A stretch of 64,000 nucleotides of DNA, taken from assembly GCA_037954235.1 (NCBI GenBank), contig JBBMOA010000014.1, positions 26,522,273 to 26,586,272 on the forward strand, given 5' to 3'. This document shows, one piece after another, positions 1-13,380 of this stretch. The translations under genes and the position numbers were made by a program. Source of the stretch: Aulostomus chinensis (Eukaryota; Chordata; Actinopteri; Syngnathiformes; Aulostomidae). Within the stretch, counting starts at the first letter, position 1. Every line of letters begins with the position of its first letter. Under the pieces are notes generated by a model. That model searched no databases, had not been told where the DNA came from, and saw nothing but the letters and a program-made list of their open reading frames with translations.

Positions 1-1054
1 TTGTGCTAGAAATAGTTTAACATTTAACCAGATAGACATACTTTTCTTTAAGAGAAGTGGATTTTGATAAAAATGACTGAAATCTTGAAAACATCATTGT
101 CTTTGCTGACAAAGACAAAAAAACTAAGGTTCCTTCTTAACAGAGAACCAGCGTTTTACTGAAACTGTGGAGGCCTCAGCAGCTATGATTAATATCCGTG
201 GCAGAAGCAGTCATAATTACTTTCGTTATATTGCACAAGAACACCCTTCCTCATTTACACCCTGAAGAAAAACTGAAATTCTGCACATGTTGAAGACAAC
301 GGCCTTTCCATTCTGTTTACGTATGTACATGTTACTGCGTGTAGCTACAAGAGGTTAGCGCATGAGCAACTCCATGTACACACTTGTTTTTGCATTTTAA
401 CAGATGACAAACAATTGACATGAAGTGCAACTTACTAATACCAGAAAGCAATAATCATGTGGGCCGAGCATACATGGGTGTCACCATGACTGCAGAGAGG
501 TTGGGCAGACGTTGCAAAACTGGAATTAACCTGTCTTTATACATTAATCCCACAACAAAACACTTTTGTGATGAACTTGAAATGCAGCAGGCATACAGTA
601 GGGCTGAACCATTAATTGTAAAAAATAAATAGATATATAAATAAAAAACGCAACTCACGCATCTTTGTCACCTCAATTCTAAACGACAATCCACCCCCTC
701 CTATTCCACTACAAGTGTTGATTTCATCACTTAGCAACAATCTAAGTTGCTGTATCACTCACAATTACACATGATGCAAAACAACCTGTACAACTCAAAC
801 TGATATCCTCTTATCCATCTTCCTCACTTGCAATGCTCCACTATACCTACGGTAATCTAAAATGTGTGAAAAAAGCAGAAGGGCAGCAGTCAGAAACAGC
901 CAATCTCCTCTGTCAGACAACCAAGTTGTGATCTGAAAGAAGGAAAAATTAGGAGCACTGCAAAAATCCTGGACATTTTCTTATTTCCTAGTTTATAAAA
1001 GCTCATTTCCTTTTCCTCCTCTCCTTGGGTATTAGTCTCTCACACCAGGGATGC

Positions 1055-1071
1055 GGGGGGGGGGGGGGGGG
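1055..1071. repeat. Poly-G homopolymer (17 bases)
   Basis: An uninterrupted run of 17 G on the plus strand. It could form a G-quadruplex or could be a length error from sequencing. Confidence 0.9.
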
Positions 1072-1552
1072 CACATGAAGCGAGAGGAGTCTAATCAACA
1101 GGCTTCAACCAAGACATGTGTAACTCTGAGCGTTTTTTGTTTTTGTCACCACCTACCATTGTTTTATGCTTAATGGGGTGGAATTAATGATGATTTTATT
1201 CCTGACTGGTCAATATATTTTTCTGGAGTATGAAATACTGTATTATCAAATTCATAAGCCACAGAGTGTTTTTATTGAAGCCTATTTCACTATGAAATAA
1301 TGTGAATAAATTAAAATGTAATTGAGAACAGTGGTTAGAGAGCCTGAGGAGGCACCACATAAATGCTGAACAGCATATTTGATCTCGTGTTTGATTATCT
1401 GAATTCACAATAAAAATTATGAATATAAAATACTACTGTATAAATATTACTGTAGCTATTGTAGACTGCAGATTACTGACCCAAGTCAATACTTTTGGAA
1501 CTGCCGATCCTGGCTGTCTGTTGCATGTTTGTGTACGTGCGTCTGCTTCTTT

Positions 1553-1574
1553 GAGAGAGAGAGAGAGAGAGAGA
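1553..1574. repeat. (GA)11 microsatellite
   Basis: Perfect dinucleotide repeat seen directly in the sequence. Confidence 0.95.
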
Positions 1575-2168
1575 TGCTTGCTTCAGTGATGAAATCGTTT
1601 CGCAGCTGTTTAAGAGGGGATTTTTTTTTTTTACTCAACTATTGTTTTTTCCACACCTGCCATTTAATACATATTTTCTTGATTAAACTGAGTTTTATTC
1701 TCTTTTCTGTAAAATAACTGTGACAGGCCAGCTCAGCAGCAGCTCTTTCATCCAAGTTGGGTTTGGAAAGTAAAACGCACATTAATTGTATATTCCATCT
1801 GTATGTCACCAGTTTTGTTCAGTCTCGTGTGCTGAAGACATCTCAGCAAAGGATACACCATTTCTCCTAGCTCCTACATTGAGCCTCTCCTCTCCTCCAG
1901 ATTCATTTTAAGAGTTGGGACACCCTTCAAAAGATACTCCATACCTCTATTAGCAACTGAAACATCATCAGAAAATGACAAATGAATGATGAACAAACCA
2001 CATCAGAAAATCCCAGCTGGAAAACCACACAAACCTCAGCAGCAGAATCGTTGATTGACCTATACTTCAAGCTCCCAGAGGCACACAGAGGTTAATGTCA
2101 ATTAAAAATCTATCAAAACAAAGGGTGATATATTACTATGTCCCATTTTAGTCCAGTACTGACAGGGT

Positions 2169-2648
2169 TTATATTGTCAAAGCCATGTCTTTGAAGAGTA
2201 CACTATTTTTTAATGTGAGAAAATCCTGATTCACATTTGAACAAGAGCCATACAGCCTTACTGTACAAAGAAGCGACCGACTTTCAAATTCTGCCAATAG
2301 TTTAATATCAGTAAACTGCAGGCTGCCATTACGTGTTGTAAGTTGATTGTTAACAGCTTTAAAAATGTTCAGGCCGGTGTATTTCAAAAGTACTCTTACT
2401 ATTTGCTTTTCTTTGTACTTGTACAGTTTAAATACAGACATAGCACAAGACGTCAGGGTAGCAGTCGAAACAAGTGTGCTAAAATTAGCATCAAATGTCA
2501 AGAACATAAATAACAAGTTCAAGGGCAACATGGCAGGGTGGCCTAGGGCAAAGATAGCCACAAAAACTACTCCTGGACCAAATGAACATTCAAACAGATA
2601 GAAGCATAGTAGCATGACACTAAGTGCCCCTAAACACACGTTTATCAC
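2169..2648 (-). other. Unrecognised 159-codon open frame, hydrophobic N-terminal half
   Basis: An uninterrupted minus-strand frame within an evi5 intron, the second-longest uninterrupted frame in this part of the window after the dipk1a exon. It begins with GTG, not ATG, and has stops just upstream. The first half contains two strongly hydrophobic segments (around residues 6-40 and 42-70), and a basic KYKEK patch follows. I recognise no family. An 84-codon frame overlaps it on the other strand. It may be chance in AT-rich DNA, part of a decayed gene, or an unmatched exon. Confidence 0.12.
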
Positions 2649-2916
2649 AAAATTTCCTACCGAGGGTACAGCTCTTTTTAAGAAATGGCATAATTAAAGG
2701 CATCTACCCATTTGTTTGGGACCTTACGTAATTACTGCCAAATGTATAATTACCAAATATGTACATATAAGAAGTCCATTTATAAAAAGACAGCTTAACA
2801 AGTGCCTTCACTTGGTCTTCAGCAGTGCTGTAAGCTCTTAATACAACCACGTTTCTCTTAAGTAAGTCTGCACAAGCATCTGTTATTTCACAAGCAGTCA
2901 TGTGCGCTGGTCTCAC

Positions 2917-3106
2917 CTTAAGCTGCTTCTCCTTCTTCTTGCGCACCTCCTCCCACTCATTGACGATTCGACCCCAAAGGATCCATGAGTCTTCCTCCAG
3001 GTGGGAGAGGTTTGATGAGGCAGAGGAGCTAGACACCAGGGAGGAGCCACTGTTTCGCCTGGAGCCATTCATGGAGCGGAGCGATTTGCTGTCTGTTTCC
3101 AGCAGC
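2917..3106 (-). CDS. evi5: evi5 coding exon leading into the TBC domain
   Basis: A 190-bp exon. On the minus strand the acceptor is ...CCTGCAG|GCTGCTGGAA and the donor is CTTAAG|GTGAGA. It begins with the last base of the split Arg codon from the previous exon (AG|G). It encodes LLETDSKSLRSMNGSRRNSG, a serine-rich stretch, then LEEDSWILWGRIVNEWEEVR and ends KEKQLK. The motif is near-identical across EVI5 and EVI5L proteins. Confidence 0.95.
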
Positions 3107-6100
3107 CTGCAGGTGTACAATAAGAGGATGGATGACAACTCTTTGACATTTCAGAAGCTACAGGTCTGCCACAATGCTATACTACTAGCATTAATCAGCA
3201 TATTCAAATGTTTCCCCTTAACTGACACTATTGAAGAAAATATAGAGGAAATATTTGTGTAGAACTGATCTTAGACAGAGACATGAGAAACCGATTATAA
3301 ATGTTGGTTCAAATTATTTTCACTATGCATGCTACACAATGTCAGCATGAGTATCAATATCAGTCACATTTATCTGACCTAGTGCAAGAGCAAACACACC
3401 ACACAAGAAGATGAATGCCAAACTAATAACTTTATAAAACAATGGGTCATCTGTACCCACAATGCAAAGAGCCCCCTGCCCTACTCCCAAAAAACCCTCC
3501 AAATGCAGCAACAAAAGAGGCCATAATGACAAAGCACTTCTTTTTATTTATTTAAAAAGGGGCAGTGTAACCACACTCACACACATGCACGCACAAACAC
3601 ACACCATGTTTTCATACTATTAAACTGTAGTATAAAACTCTATAATAACACTACAATGAAAAAACAATCAAAGATATAGTTTGTAATTAAAGCTGGCTGG
3701 GCATCAGCATTCCTGCAAGTTTTGATGACCCAAACCAGAACCAGAATTCCAGGCATTACGTGACTGTTACAGAACACAGCTTTCAGCCAGACTGCTGAAC
3801 AACAGCCCTGCTCTAAACATCTGTGCCGTCTACTGCTTTGAATCGCTTCCACAGAAGTGGTTCTATTTAAACCTCCAAACACAGTTGTCTGAACAATGAG
3901 GTTCTGAGCTGAAGGAACTTCACCTCAAGACTGTAATTCAGAAGGAGTAAACGGACAGCTGGACCATGGTCTCTCCTCTCTCGGTTGAAGCCACTGTAAC
4001 TCTGCTTTATTAAACAGTCTAAGTACATTTAGGGACATTAATTCAAAACAGAGTTGTTTTCTGATCCGCTACCTCTATTCACTGTTGGTCCTCGGGTATG
4101 AACCACAATCACGTTTCTATTTATTCCGTTCTCATGGTGGTCTCATATTCAACCCATATATACACATTGCATTTAGGCTCATTATTATTCACATTTACAA
4201 ATGAAATGTTAATTTATTGCCAAGTTGTTGAAATATTCTCAATGATCGATGACCGATTCTCCCTACGGACAGTGAAAGTCAGTACAATTATTTCAGTGAT
4301 TTAATCTATGGTCAACATCTGACGTGTGCTGGGGGGGGTTACAGCAATGTCAGCCCCCCTGGCAGGCTTATCGAGTTTGCCACTGAATTTATTCACAGGT
4401 TGGCAAACCAAGGATCAGCGTGCAGAGAAAAGATGCAAACAGTATGCTGCAGGACAAACACACAAAAGGCTCAGACACCTGATCTCGGAAAAAGGCGAAG
4501 GCCTTTGCACTGGATCGCCCAACGTCACAGAGTGTACTCCCAGAATGGCTAGGGTTACAGACAAATTTGGGTCATGTGGGAGGGAGTGAAACACATGGCC
4601 ACAAAGTCCAGGCTGCAAGAGGGTTTGTATGTTCAGCTCCGACAAGAAGATCAGTAGTGAAGGTGCAAGGAAGACATTATGACCAATATTTAGCAGGAAT
4701 TGCCTGTTTTTCAAGCAGTTCAGTTCATATATATCCTTTGCTTTGCTGCGGTACCAGTCTGTGTTACACATGAACCTGAACATACTAGCAGTGCTGCTAA
4801 TAGTTCACTCGTACTCAAACACTTAGCATAAAGCATAGGAGAATAAGTTTCAGTCAGGCAACAAAGATTACAAGAAAAATATGCGCTTGTTTTATAACAA
4901 TTTTTAAGGCTACATTCTCTTTTTCCCCATCTGTTTCAACACCATGACATGAGTTTTAACTGATTACAGCAGAGGTTTTAAATACAATAACATACCAAGA
5001 CAAACTCATGATGTTGTCCCCATGTCTCTTGTTTCAAGGAAGTCCAAAGCAATGGTTGTCTGATATACAGAGTATAGCTGTCAGTACGGGACTTCCTCTT
5101 CTGTGTGACCCTGCTAAACAAATGCCTGCACCTTTTATCTGCTCCGTAGGGTACAAAGGCCTCAGCAAACACAAACACTCACTAAACAAGAAGAGAGTGG
5201 GTGAATCAAAGTGTCTGACAGAAACACAGCATAAAAACAGCAGTTTTCTCTTTCCTCACCTCCATATAGCCAACATGTTAATATTTCTGTCTTAAAAACA
5301 CACAATGACACCTACAATATGCAGCAGGAGCAAAAAACATACTTCAGGAAAGAGGGCTCGTGTGTGTCTCTACATGATGTTGTGGTAGAAGCAGGGTCGA
5401 AGTTCAGACGAAATATGAGCCTACTGACACTATAAATTCAGTTCTACAGATGTGAGCCCACTCTGAGAAGAGCAATCAGGAAATTTCCTTGGTTAGTTCC
5501 GCTCTTTCCTGATGTAGAGAAGCACCGGAGTAAGTATCCCAGAGCACTGTCTGTTGTGGGCGGACTGATGAGTCATCCACCACTGCATTAATCAAGAGCT
5601 TTGCTGTCTTCCTCTCTGGAGTGTATGTGACACAATCCCAAATGCTGAAGTGCAGGCTTGGTTTCCATGTGGACACCAAGTACACTCACTCACCATGGGT
5701 GAGCATCACAGCAGAGGAAGAATTCCCAGAGATAGCATTTGAGGGGTGTTGCGTCAACCTCTAGCAGCCCTTTCATCTGGTTGGGGCTGCAAAAACTGAG
5801 AGAAGTTGGAAACTTTCCTTTGAAATTAACTGAAATATGTGTGAATATGTAGGAATTATTGGGGAAAGGTGGTAATTATCATATGCAGACATAAATATAA
5901 ACATTTTGTGTTCCCACTGAGATATTCTAATGTAGATATGCATGCGAAAATTTGTAATGTAATTTAAAAATGTCAGTTTTGAGTAGAACTGTTCTTCTAG
6001 TCACATACATTAATGTGTCCTAAAAAAACTCAGCAGTAGTGTGCAAGATGCTTATTATGCATAAGCATGTGCTGGAAGAATACACAGTGCACAGATAAAT

Positions 6101-8192
6101 CCTGTAAGTATCAATTAACCCAAAATGTTCAGTTTATTTCTATTAACATGGAAAGTTTCTAGCTTTTTTGTAAAACGAAAGGAAAAATTGTACAATTCCA
6201 CAAAATTCCTGAGCTCAATTTCACATGGACAGCTTCTTCCACCCCTTTGCAAACCAAAGTGACTGATTGTGACTGAGTGAATCCATCAAGAATTTTTAAT
6301 TTGATGCCAAATAGTGAAACCAACATTTTCTTCGGTTAAAATTTAAATTCTGTTTCCACCATTTAGCAAGTCTTTATCTGTTGGACGTTGCTTATGTGCT
6401 TGTGTCTGTCAGGAAGGGAGCTTGGCTGTGTAGAAGGACTTTCAAGCAGGTGAGGTCAAGAACAAGTGTGAAGAGGAAGACAGTATATGCAGGTAGTATA
6501 CGTCTCTCAGTAATTTGAATGTGTTTGACGGTGTGGGAAGCTAATACGCTTTTATTACATTTCATCAAATCAGAGCGTGTTAATCTGTCTACATCTGTCT
6601 GTGCAACAGACCGAGTGCCCACCTAGATCATATGTCTTCACCTGCAAGAGCAAGAAAAGGGAGCATCCACTACAGTAATTTGGCTTTCTTCCCTCTAGAA
6701 GCAGCATTCAGGCTACACAGGGCTGAGTCAAACAAGGTCTCTGAAGTCAAACTGTCTGGTCGTGTGACATCAGGCTGCTAGCTGCTCTCCATGAATGCTC
6801 TAAAGACAACAAGATTCAACTCTGTGCTAATGATGAAGTACATGGATGGTGATCCTGGTTGATGAAAACTTACTTGATCCATCCAAATCTTCTAATCATT
6901 ACAAAAGGTACTGCTACTGAAACATTTGATTTCTTCTAACATGAATACAATGCAATGTTATGGAGGCTAAAACATGCCACTGCAACTTGGGACAAAAAGG
7001 ATGAGCAACCAAGTTGGAAAGACTAAGACACCTTATGAGAAAAGGCTGAAGTAACTGAACAGAGAATGAAATAAATACTCATCAGGGGTGTCGAGATTCG
7101 ATTTGGCAATTGGTTCAGAAAAACAATGCACTTTCCGTACTGATGACTATACAATTACGCTACCATAAAATACCACATCACGCCATGTTGATTTCATGCC
7201 CTGATGACTGTTATTTACATGATAAGAATTAAAAGTAAAAGCTGCCTGATAAAAGAAATATTCATTTTAATTGATGTGCACTAGCTTCATTTTAGGGATA
7301 CTACACACTTCCAAAAATGTGCTTATCAGTCTTAAAACATAACTTGGTGGACATTATCTTCAAATGGCTGACAGTCAACACTAAATATCTGCGAACCTGA
7401 ATCTGTGACAGTGGAGCGGATGCTGAGGGATCTGCGGCCAACGAGAAGGAAGCTAGTCCTGGCAAGAAGACAAGGAGCTCTCCTACTGTAAAGCATCAAA
7501 ATACAGGAGGGCCATGCCAATTGCATCTCAGTTCAGTTCAACAACTTATTCATCTCTGACAGTAGTCAAGGTGTCACTGAAAATCTTTACTGTAAATGTA
7601 TTTATTAGGAGAATGTCTTTAAAGTTATTTTTTTCTGCAGATGCATGAAAATGTTCAGGGGGGAATCAAATTGAATTGTGAAATGCTTGAATCATCCCAC
7701 TCCTATGATATCAATTAAAGCTCAGGTAGTTGAATATACAGTGCCTTGTGTGTGAGTTGTTTTTTTATCTGCTAGCCATAGGATAGTTTTTAAAATACTA
7801 AGTTGAGAATGGATTACTAATATAATATTATGTAATTCCATGTTGAGTCAATGTTCATCTATCCTGTGTTATTGACATACCCTTACAATAATGTCTTCTC
7901 TCAGCCATGTGAACTGAACAATGCTGGAAGCAGCAGAAGGGTGTTGACAGACTGCTTACCTGTTTTGTTCCTCAAGCTTAGCAAGCAGCTCCACATCATC
8001 GGGGCTGAGCTGCGCCGGCGAGGACGGCGAAAGGGCAGGTGAGGAGAGGGACGTAGAGGAAGAGGTAGCGGTGGTCTGCAGAGATGTGGGCGTGGCCACC
8101 TGGCTAGCCATCTGACTGACCGTGTTGGACACAGAGTTCTTCACCCATGAGAGAGTAGAACTCAGCTTACCAGCAACCTTGTCTGTCGCCAC
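2917..8192 (-). CDS. evi5: EVI5 (TBC-domain Rab GTPase-activating protein), 5' part only
   Basis: Partial gene on the minus strand. Two exons are recognisable: 7960-8192 and 2917-3106. Joined, they read through the junction LAKLEEQNR-LLETDSKSLR and continue to SASSNLSHLEEDSWILWGRI and a basic KKKEKQLK end, which is the region just before the TBC domain in EVI5 and EVI5L. The longer N-terminal segment (VATDKVAGKLSSTLSWVKN) is present in EVI5 but absent from EVI5L as I know it, so I call EVI5. In the family, the TBC domain acts as a Rab-GAP and the C-terminal coiled coils act in endosome recycling and cytokinesis; those parts lie left of position 1. Linkage to rpl5 matches the vertebrate order. 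The exon with the initiator ATG was not found between 8193 and 15060. Confidence 0.9.
3107..7959 (-). other. evi5: evi5 intron (4.9 kb)
   Basis: Bounded by the donor at the lower edge of exon 7960-8192 and the acceptor at 3107-3108. I see no further exon, RNA gene or well-preserved mobile element. A 66-codon hydrophobic frame at 3332-3532 (minus) and a 122-codon frame at 4415-4783 (minus) match no family I know. Around 7085-7707 there are imperfect facing ends that might be an old hAT remnant, but no target duplication is visible. Confidence 0.7.
7960..8192 (-). CDS. evi5: evi5 N-terminal coding exon (VATDKVA... segment)
   Basis: A 233-bp exon in phase 0 at its start (acceptor CCTCCTCAG|GTGGCGACA) and phase 2 at its end (donor AACAG|GTAAGC). 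It encodes VATDKVAGKLSSTLSWVKN, a run of Ser/Thr/Pro, and ends SPDDVELLAKLEEQN plus two bases of Arg. The arrangement matches the EVI5 N-terminus. Reading upstream stays open into the intron, but no plausible start with a splice context was found there. Confidence 0.93.
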
Positions 8193-11100
8193 CTGAGGAG
8201 GATGAAAGAAGAGGGTCTCTTGATTCACTGATACAGAACAGTAAAACACAGTTCTCAATTCTTCACTGGCCACTGTACAACATAAAAGGAGAAGTGCTAA
8301 CATTTTTTATCCTTCAACAATGAGAAGCTCCCATTGCTCACTGTGAATTCAATATACATTTATGTATTCAATTCCTGACAGAACTCTGAGAGAAACCAGA
8401 CCAGGTCAACCTAGTCTAATGCTGGACTGTATTTTGTTTGTTTTTGAATGTGACTAATTTGTCACAGGAGGAGCATGTGTATTAATAATAACATTTTCTT
8501 AAAAATGTCAAGGGGTCTCATTAAGAGGGTTGCTCATGTTTATGATTATAACTTGAATCATTCATCACGAATGGGCCACTTCACAAAGACTGAACCCAAA
8601 AAGACACAAGAGCACACAATTGATTTTACTACTCTGATGTTTAAGTGCCATCAACTGTTGCGTCAATGCACCATGTTAACTTCATCCTTGTTTCTACACA
8701 GTGATATATGTGAAATTTTACATTTTAAATAGTTACACCAATAGAATGGATACTGCCTCTCATTTGTCTTTAAATGAGGAACATACACAATGTTTCCTTC
8801 ATCCCGTTTATATGAATTAAAGTGACATGATACAAAAAAGAGCTCCCAGTAGAAACCCCGACTGTTCAACGGCACCACAAATTACAGCCCACAAAAGGAA
8901 AATCATGAACATGTCTCTCCAACAGATTCAGTGAAAACTGAAAATTTGAATTGACAAATCAAAAAGCACTTTTTTATTGAACTCCATCTAAAACCTGTTG
9001 GTGGTTTTAATGCTTTGTCTGATTGGTGTACATTTTAATGCATGAAATAATTTCTGAAAAAGCGCTGAAACATTTTTTTGGAAGAAAATCATTGACAGTG
9101 TTAATCAGTTTTAAAATGAAAACATGTAAATGAGGACGTAGCAGCCTACAACATAGTAACTTTCATTAACACGCCAGGAAGATAATCTTTTATTTCTATT
9201 CAGATTAATAGAGGAAAATCTTATTGTGCATATCAGATCACATCACTGCAACAAATTACAATGACACAGTGCATTTGGTTTTGTTCTGTCCGATTTTAAC
9301 CCAAAACTATAAACTTGTTAAAATGACAAGTAATCAGAACATTTTCTGCCATATTTCTACAAACAGCCTTAAAATACGAGAGCGCAGAGCACCTCATTCC
9401 TACCTGCTATTACAAAAAATTGCAAATGCTTGACTGTCAGCTCAAACACATGCCATAGGATATCCGATGCATCTATTAAGAGAACACACTTTTCCTGAAG
9501 GTAATCTACTCTTCTGAACCTTGACCAATTTAATAACACACTGCTCTGTAGTCAAATGCTGATCACACTGTCAGGAAGGGTCAAAGTGCTCCACCTTACC
9601 TTTGATTTTACTTCTCAACAGGAAGTCTGGTTAATGCCACCATGCAGGAAACTAGTATTAAAAATCTGTTCTAGCTTTGTTAAAACAAAGGATAAGCAAT
9701 TTCTCAATGAGAATCTGATTTGTAGAGTAACAGGGACATTAAGGACGAGAAGGAGGAAAAAGGATGTGGAGGACGAGATTGTGGTAAATGTGGTGATAAG
9801 ATTGTGTTACCGACTGAAATACTGCTGGCTAAGCTTCCTTTGCCTCCTGTGAACAGACACATTCAGGACCTCACGGTTAGCACAAACACAACACAGAGGT
9901 GTAGAGGTATCTGGGTGTTGCCAGTGCTACGCTTGTTCATAAATGGAGATACATGAAGTATGTATGCATCTGTGTCAATTTTTTTTCCATGGGCGGATGA
10001 AAGCATGACCTACCATATCAAAAACAGGATGAGAGCAACAACTGTCTGCAGAAAAAGTAGACTACAGTACCACAAATACACGAGGGTAAAGTCACATGCA
10101 GGCTTGCCACATATAATAATTTACTGGATCACAAGAAACTCAAAAGTTTAGCCTCGTAGTAGTACATATTAAGTCAGCTGATCTGGGAATATATCTTTAT
10201 ATTACTGTATGCATTGGTTCCCTCTGTTTTTCTTTTGTTTTTTTTTAATTATTCTATTTATCATTCACTTCCATTCCTAACTGTACTTTTGAGCTGCTGT
10301 AATATGTGATTTTCCCCGTTAAGGGATCAATAGAGGCTTATATTAATAATGTTGGTGTCAGCACTGATTCCAATATTACTAATCAGTTATCCCATCTCGA
10401 ATTCAAAAGTTACGAACAAATTACAGTCGACGATATTATCCCAATACGTGTTGATATTTTGATTTTGCTATTACTACAAATATCATTCTTAATTCAGTCA
10501 TACTTGATGGAATTCACATGAGGAGCACACTAACATAGAACATCTAATCCTCATCCTAGCCACATTAATCCACTTACACTAGACTGCACTACACTCATTT
10601 CATTCCTTTTATCATAGTATTAAAGTCCAATAAGCAAAAGACCGGTTTTGGCAATGCTGTTCATATCACAGAAAAAAACAACCTTTCCTAAAAAGTTGCA
10701 CTTCACACTGCTGTACCTTAAATAAATGGTTCCTCAACATCCTGCACAAATCTTTGTACACCACTGAGCCAAGGGAGTATTCCATCTGTACCCTTGTTGA
10801 AAGCAAGGAGAAAGTAAATGACGAGGTTCCTTCACTGTCTGATTGACAACATCGTGCCTTACAATGCCATTATCTGGGGAAAGGTCAGACTGTCCACTGT
10901 AGACTCAACACCAGGCTTTGACATTGCTTTTCCTATGAGTGCTGTTACAAGATCATGAGTAGAATTTCCTGATTTCCAAATGCTTAAGAAATTAATCATT
11001 GCATCTTTTTCCAATAAAGCAGAACCTGCCTTATATTTTTCAGGGTGTACAATATGAACAGGCCTGAAATTTAATTAACTCTCTTAGGAAGACAACAGAA

Positions 11101-12889
11101 TCTGTGCTTTGAGAGATGCCGATGTCCAGGTGGCCTGAAAAGAAATTCTTTCTAGCCAGTCCAGTCAACTGAAGCAAGGCTTGCCTATAAATCTGGGATA
11201 CTACGATTGTTTGCCAAAGAACTCAAAAGGGGCCCTGAGATGCAGTGTGCATAGCTAATGAAACCCACAGAAAAGCAAGAAAGCCTCAGAGAAACAATTT
11301 CAAGACAATTGGGGAACTGAGAAAGACCAAAGGCAGCACAAGAAGTGTTTTCTTTGTCCTTATTCACACGCACAGCACAATTCTGCGTAACAGTCTGAGC
11401 AAAAAGAACGTTTAAGTTTAAAGCACATTTCAGCTGTCATCTGGATTAATAAGGACTTTTTTTTAAACTTGGTTTGCTTTATTTATCCTTTTGCTAGTGA
11501 TTCATATGTAGTGAACAAACTGGCAAATACAACAACAAGACAGGGAGCATCTTTGGGGAATCATACTGGCCATTTGCTGAGAGAAATTGCTAAAAAAGAA
11601 AAAAAAAACACGAGTAGAAATATCAAAAAAAATCTGGGAAAATTTCACAAAAAATGTTTTACACCTGTGGGAGTGGGAGGAGGTGAGAAGAGGGACACTC
11701 AGGGTTTGCCAACGTCTTTCAGGAGGACACAGCTGGAATATTAGTTGTTCAGAACTCTCCATTTCGATGGTTCATCGACAAGTTTTAAATCCATTCCCCC
11801 GTTTTGTTTTTATTTGTTCACATCTGTGATCATTTTAAATTTGACTGCAACTCTTAATTATCTTATGTCGCTTTTCCTTTTTTTATACAGCATTAGATGG
11901 GAGAATAAGCATGCCAACTACTGCTTATCTCCATGAAAAAACACCAAATATTTGCATGAATGTGCATTAATTCATATTTCCTTTTGCGGAATTTCTGAAA
12001 ATTTGGTTAAAATTCTTGATGCATTTGGATGGAAACCTGACCAGTGAGAACTACAACAACTGGCTAATATTCTATATTTGTTATATTTCACAAAGCCATC
12101 AGAAGTAGACTTACATTGTAGAGCATCAAATGTGCAGACCTCAGCCTACTTTCAAACTCTCAGTCAATAACACAACTACTTAAATCTCAGTCTTGATGTT
12201 TTATTTTGTAGGAGAGTTGAAGTCAATCTTAAAGACCTACAACTTAGCATTCTGTGAAAGTGTGAGATCATCATTGTCTCTATCCATGTCTGGCTTGTGG
12301 CCTCTGGATATCTACAGATTCCTGCTCCTACATACAACCCATCTATTTTTTTATACAAAGCAACCACAGCAGGGTGCATTTGCATTGCAGGTATTATTAC
12401 TCAGACTCAATTTCCTGCCAATATCCAGTTTTGTTTTTACTGCTTGTTTCTGTGCTTTTAATAGTGACACACATCTGCTACCTGCCACAACACATCTCAT
12501 ATGACACAGTGCACCATGTGCAGGACAATGTTTTGGCAACTAAAATATTTTAATAAAACAAAACACAAAAACCTGACAATAATCCAGTGATGTCTTACAA
12601 ACATGCCAGGTAATTGCTAATGTTAATGTCAGCAATAATTTTCCTCCTTTTCTGCAATTCACCGCCAAGCTGCTAGGGGGTGTGTGGCTGTGTCTCTGTC
12701 TTTGTCCCTTGTCAGATCCCAAAAAAAAAACAAAAAACAAAACTATAAACAGAATAGTTAGAATAACAGAAAGTCCAGTGCTTTTCTTTGAACGACTGTT
12801 TGCTTTCATGAATCAAACTGTAAACTTTGAACATGACAAACATGACTTCTTGTGGCCATTTTCTTCCGGAGACACACATATTTGTCGCG

Positions 12890-13095
12890 GTTTCTTCCAC
12901 CTCTTCATGCATTTGGCGACCTCCTCTGAGTGGACCAATCACAGTCCTTGACATCACGACGCATCGACACGACGCGTAGTCAGGATTTTTTTGGAGGTGC
13001 ACGTCAGGCTACGGCATAGGGTCCGCATAGGGGTCTGTGTCAACGGTGTAGGTACGGCGTCGCCACAACGCGGAAGCACAAACCAGGCTTAATAG
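12890..13095. repeat. CpG-rich block resembling a fish MITE end
   Basis: A GC- and CpG-rich island inside AT-rich intron. It contains TACGGCGTCGCC and, read from the right, a segment starting AAGCCTGGTTTGTGCTTCCG. Similar CG-rich segments are common in fish DNA-transposon derivatives, from memory. Only one end is clear and no target duplication was seen. A CpG-island regulatory element is the alternative. Confidence 0.35.
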
Positions 13096-13194
13096 AAACA
13101 GCGTCATTCGGCCTTGTATTTGTGAATGTGCGTGTGGGTTGTCAAGTTAGCCCACACACAACAGGAAACATCCATACGAAAAAAAAAATAATTC

Positions 13195-13380
13195 GCATAT
13201 CAACAAAGAAAGCAATGACTTGTTGAGTCATTGCATGCAAGTCTAAGTCTCGTCATGAATAGCAAGTCAAAGTCAAGTCAAGTCTTTTATCAGTGTTACT
13301 CAAGCAAGTCACAACTCCTCAATCTGGCGACTTAAGTCCGACTTGAGTCAAGTCACTCGACTCAAGACTCCCGTGTCTGG
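13195..13380. repeat. AAGTC/GACTT-rich degenerate repeat
   Basis: The motifs AAGTC, CAAGTC and GACTTGAGTC recur many times in both orientations within about 185 bp. This pattern is typical of a non-autonomous DNA element internal region found in many fish genomes, but I cannot name the family. Confidence 0.5.

Larger units (their letters stand above)
1..2168. other. Non-coding stretch, probably evi5 intron
   Basis: I see no convincing exon here on either strand. It lies downstream, in evi5 orientation, of the last evi5 exon in the window, so it is probably intronic; the next evi5 exon (start of the TBC domain) was looked for and not found. It contains a run of 17 G at 1055-1071 and a (GA)11 repeat at 1553-1574. 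Short ORFs such as the one at 420-632 have no recognisable motif and look like chance. Confidence 0.6.

Noticed and set aside
7085..7707. Possible hAT element with ends CAGGGGTGTCGAGATTC and GAATCATCCCACTCCTA
   Set aside because: Ends match poorly and no 8-bp target duplication is visible.
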